Source: Rhodospirillales bacterium (GTDB taxonomy: Bacteria; Pseudomonadota; Gammaproteobacteria; Steroidobacterales; Rariloculaceae). Taken from it: 6,592 nt of DNA. Position 1 is the stretch's first letter. Each line of letters starts with the position of its first letter. The DNA lies in NCBI GenBank assembly GCA_024640665.1, contig JAHEEO010000174.1, forward strand, positions 1 through 6,592. Direction: 5' to 3'. The position numbers and the translations under genes were made by a program. Positions 5,894 through 6,592 of this stretch are shown piece by piece. The notes under the pieces were generated by a model. The model ran no database searches. It was not told where the DNA came from and saw nothing but the letters and a program-made list of their open reading frames with translations.

Positions 5894-6592
5894 CTAGGTT
5901 CGCCAGAATGCTGGCGTCAACAAAACCAGAACCGTAAATATCTCCAGTCGACCAAGCAACATGGCGAGAACCATTATGAATTTGCTTTCCGAGCTGACCG
6001 TTACGAAATTACCTGCCACGTCACCGAGCCCCGGACCCAAATTATTTAGCCCCGTTGCCACAGCCGAAAATGCTGTAACTTGATCCATTCCATCAAACAT
6101 CAAGGCGACCATAAACACGGCAAACACGGCAACATAAACCGTAAAGAAACCCCAAATTCCCTCAATCGCCGTATCCAGAACAACGCGGTCTTCCACCTTA
6201 ATCGGCGAAATAGCCTTTGGATGAATCAACCGTCGAACATGGACGCCGACTTGCTTTGCCAGAACGACAAAACGGATTACTTTCATGCCGCCAGCGGTGG
6301 AACCAGCACAACCACCAATAAAACTTGAAAAAATCATGGTGACTGGCAGCGCCAGCGGCCACAGCGAGAAGTCATCAATGCCATATCCAGTGCTCGAAAT
6401 TACAGACACCACTTCAAAGCCTGCAAGACGCAATGCATGCAGAGGAGATTCGTTTACGCCATTTTTGTGCAGCACGCCACCGATAACGAGCGTCATCACG
6501 AGAGCAAGTCCAAGAAATGTTCGAATTTGGCCATCACGCCCATAGGCACGAAATTTGAGCGCTCTCCAAACCAAGAAGTGGGTGCTGAAACT
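5894..6592 (-). CDS. trkH: Potassium uptake protein TrkH, C-terminal half (5' end beyond window)
   Basis: The frame is open from the right edge to TAG at 5894, giving the last 232 residues of a protein normally about 480 long. The true start is outside the window; the TTG at 6574 is internal. TrkH is the membrane channel subunit of the Trk potassium uptake system and works with the cytoplasmic nucleotide-binding protein TrkA. Visible are the third pore loop with its filter (ISSTGYG at 65-71 of the fragment), the conserved GGCAGSTAGGMKVIR at 93-107, the fourth pore loop ATGLNNLGPGLG at 179-190, and the terminal GRLEIFTVLVLLTPAFWR at 214-231. Hydrophobic membrane segments lie around 25-42, 78-92, 143-166 and 205-227. 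All diagnostic motifs are intact, with no sign of decay. trkA is not in the window. Confidence 0.95.
   Translation of the reverse strand, partial: SFSTHFLVWRALKFRAYGRDGQIRTFLGLALVMTLVIGGVLHKNGVNESPLHALRLAGFEVVSVISSTGYGIDDFSLWPLALPVTMIFSSFIGGCAGSTAGGMKVIRFVVLAKQVGVHVRRLIHPKAISPIKVEDRVVLDTAIEGIWGFFTVYVAVFAVFMVALMFDGMDQVTAFSAVATGLNNLGPGLGDVAGNFVTVSSESKFIMVLAMLLGRLEIFTVLVLLTPAFWRT

Noticed and set aside
1..6592. CRISPR arrays, tRNA or rRNA genes, insertion sequences, attachment sites
   Set aside because: No spaced direct repeats, cloverleaf-like segments, rRNA-like stretches, transposase motifs or terminal inverted repeats were seen on reading both strands.

Overview
The window looks like chromosome from a Gram-negative proteobacterium, probably a gammaproteobacterium. 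The main reasons are a TrkH-type potassium transporter with typical proteobacterial motifs, a lipoprotein signal, and a periplasmic quinoprotein/cytochrome c pair. The taxon is inferred from protein style only. No rRNA, tRNA, insertion sequence or CRISPR was seen. Coding density is high and no gene-free stretch reaches 300 bases.

Region 1 (about 1-3480, minus strand) reads as one operon, transcribed right to left: a secreted di-heme cytochrome c, a secreted PQQ-dependent alcohol dehydrogenase (ATGA overlap with the cytochrome), and, 57 bases further on, a LigB-superfamily class III extradiol dioxygenase that runs off the left edge. The first two make sense as a periplasmic alcohol or aldehyde oxidation module passing electrons to its own cytochrome. 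The dehydrogenase has the Asp-x-Asp arrangement associated with lanthanide-dependent enzymes. The dioxygenase has no signal peptide and should be cytoplasmic, so the module may feed an aromatic catabolic route; the substrate cannot be read from sequence.

Region 2 (about 3480-4880) holds a divergently transcribed group II truncated hemoglobin (plus strand) and, convergent with it, a two-cupin ChrR-like protein (minus strand). A 28-base imperfect palindrome lies directly upstream of the cupin Shine-Dalgarno sequence.

Region 3 (about 4882-6592, minus strand) holds the C-terminal half of trkH and, 46 bases downstream, a leucine-rich-repeat lipoprotein. Base composition is visibly lower in G+C here than in region 1, with the step near 4850. 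The clearest candidates for new biology are the dehydrogenase-cytochrome-dioxygenase operon and the cupin leader palindrome. The rest belongs to known families.
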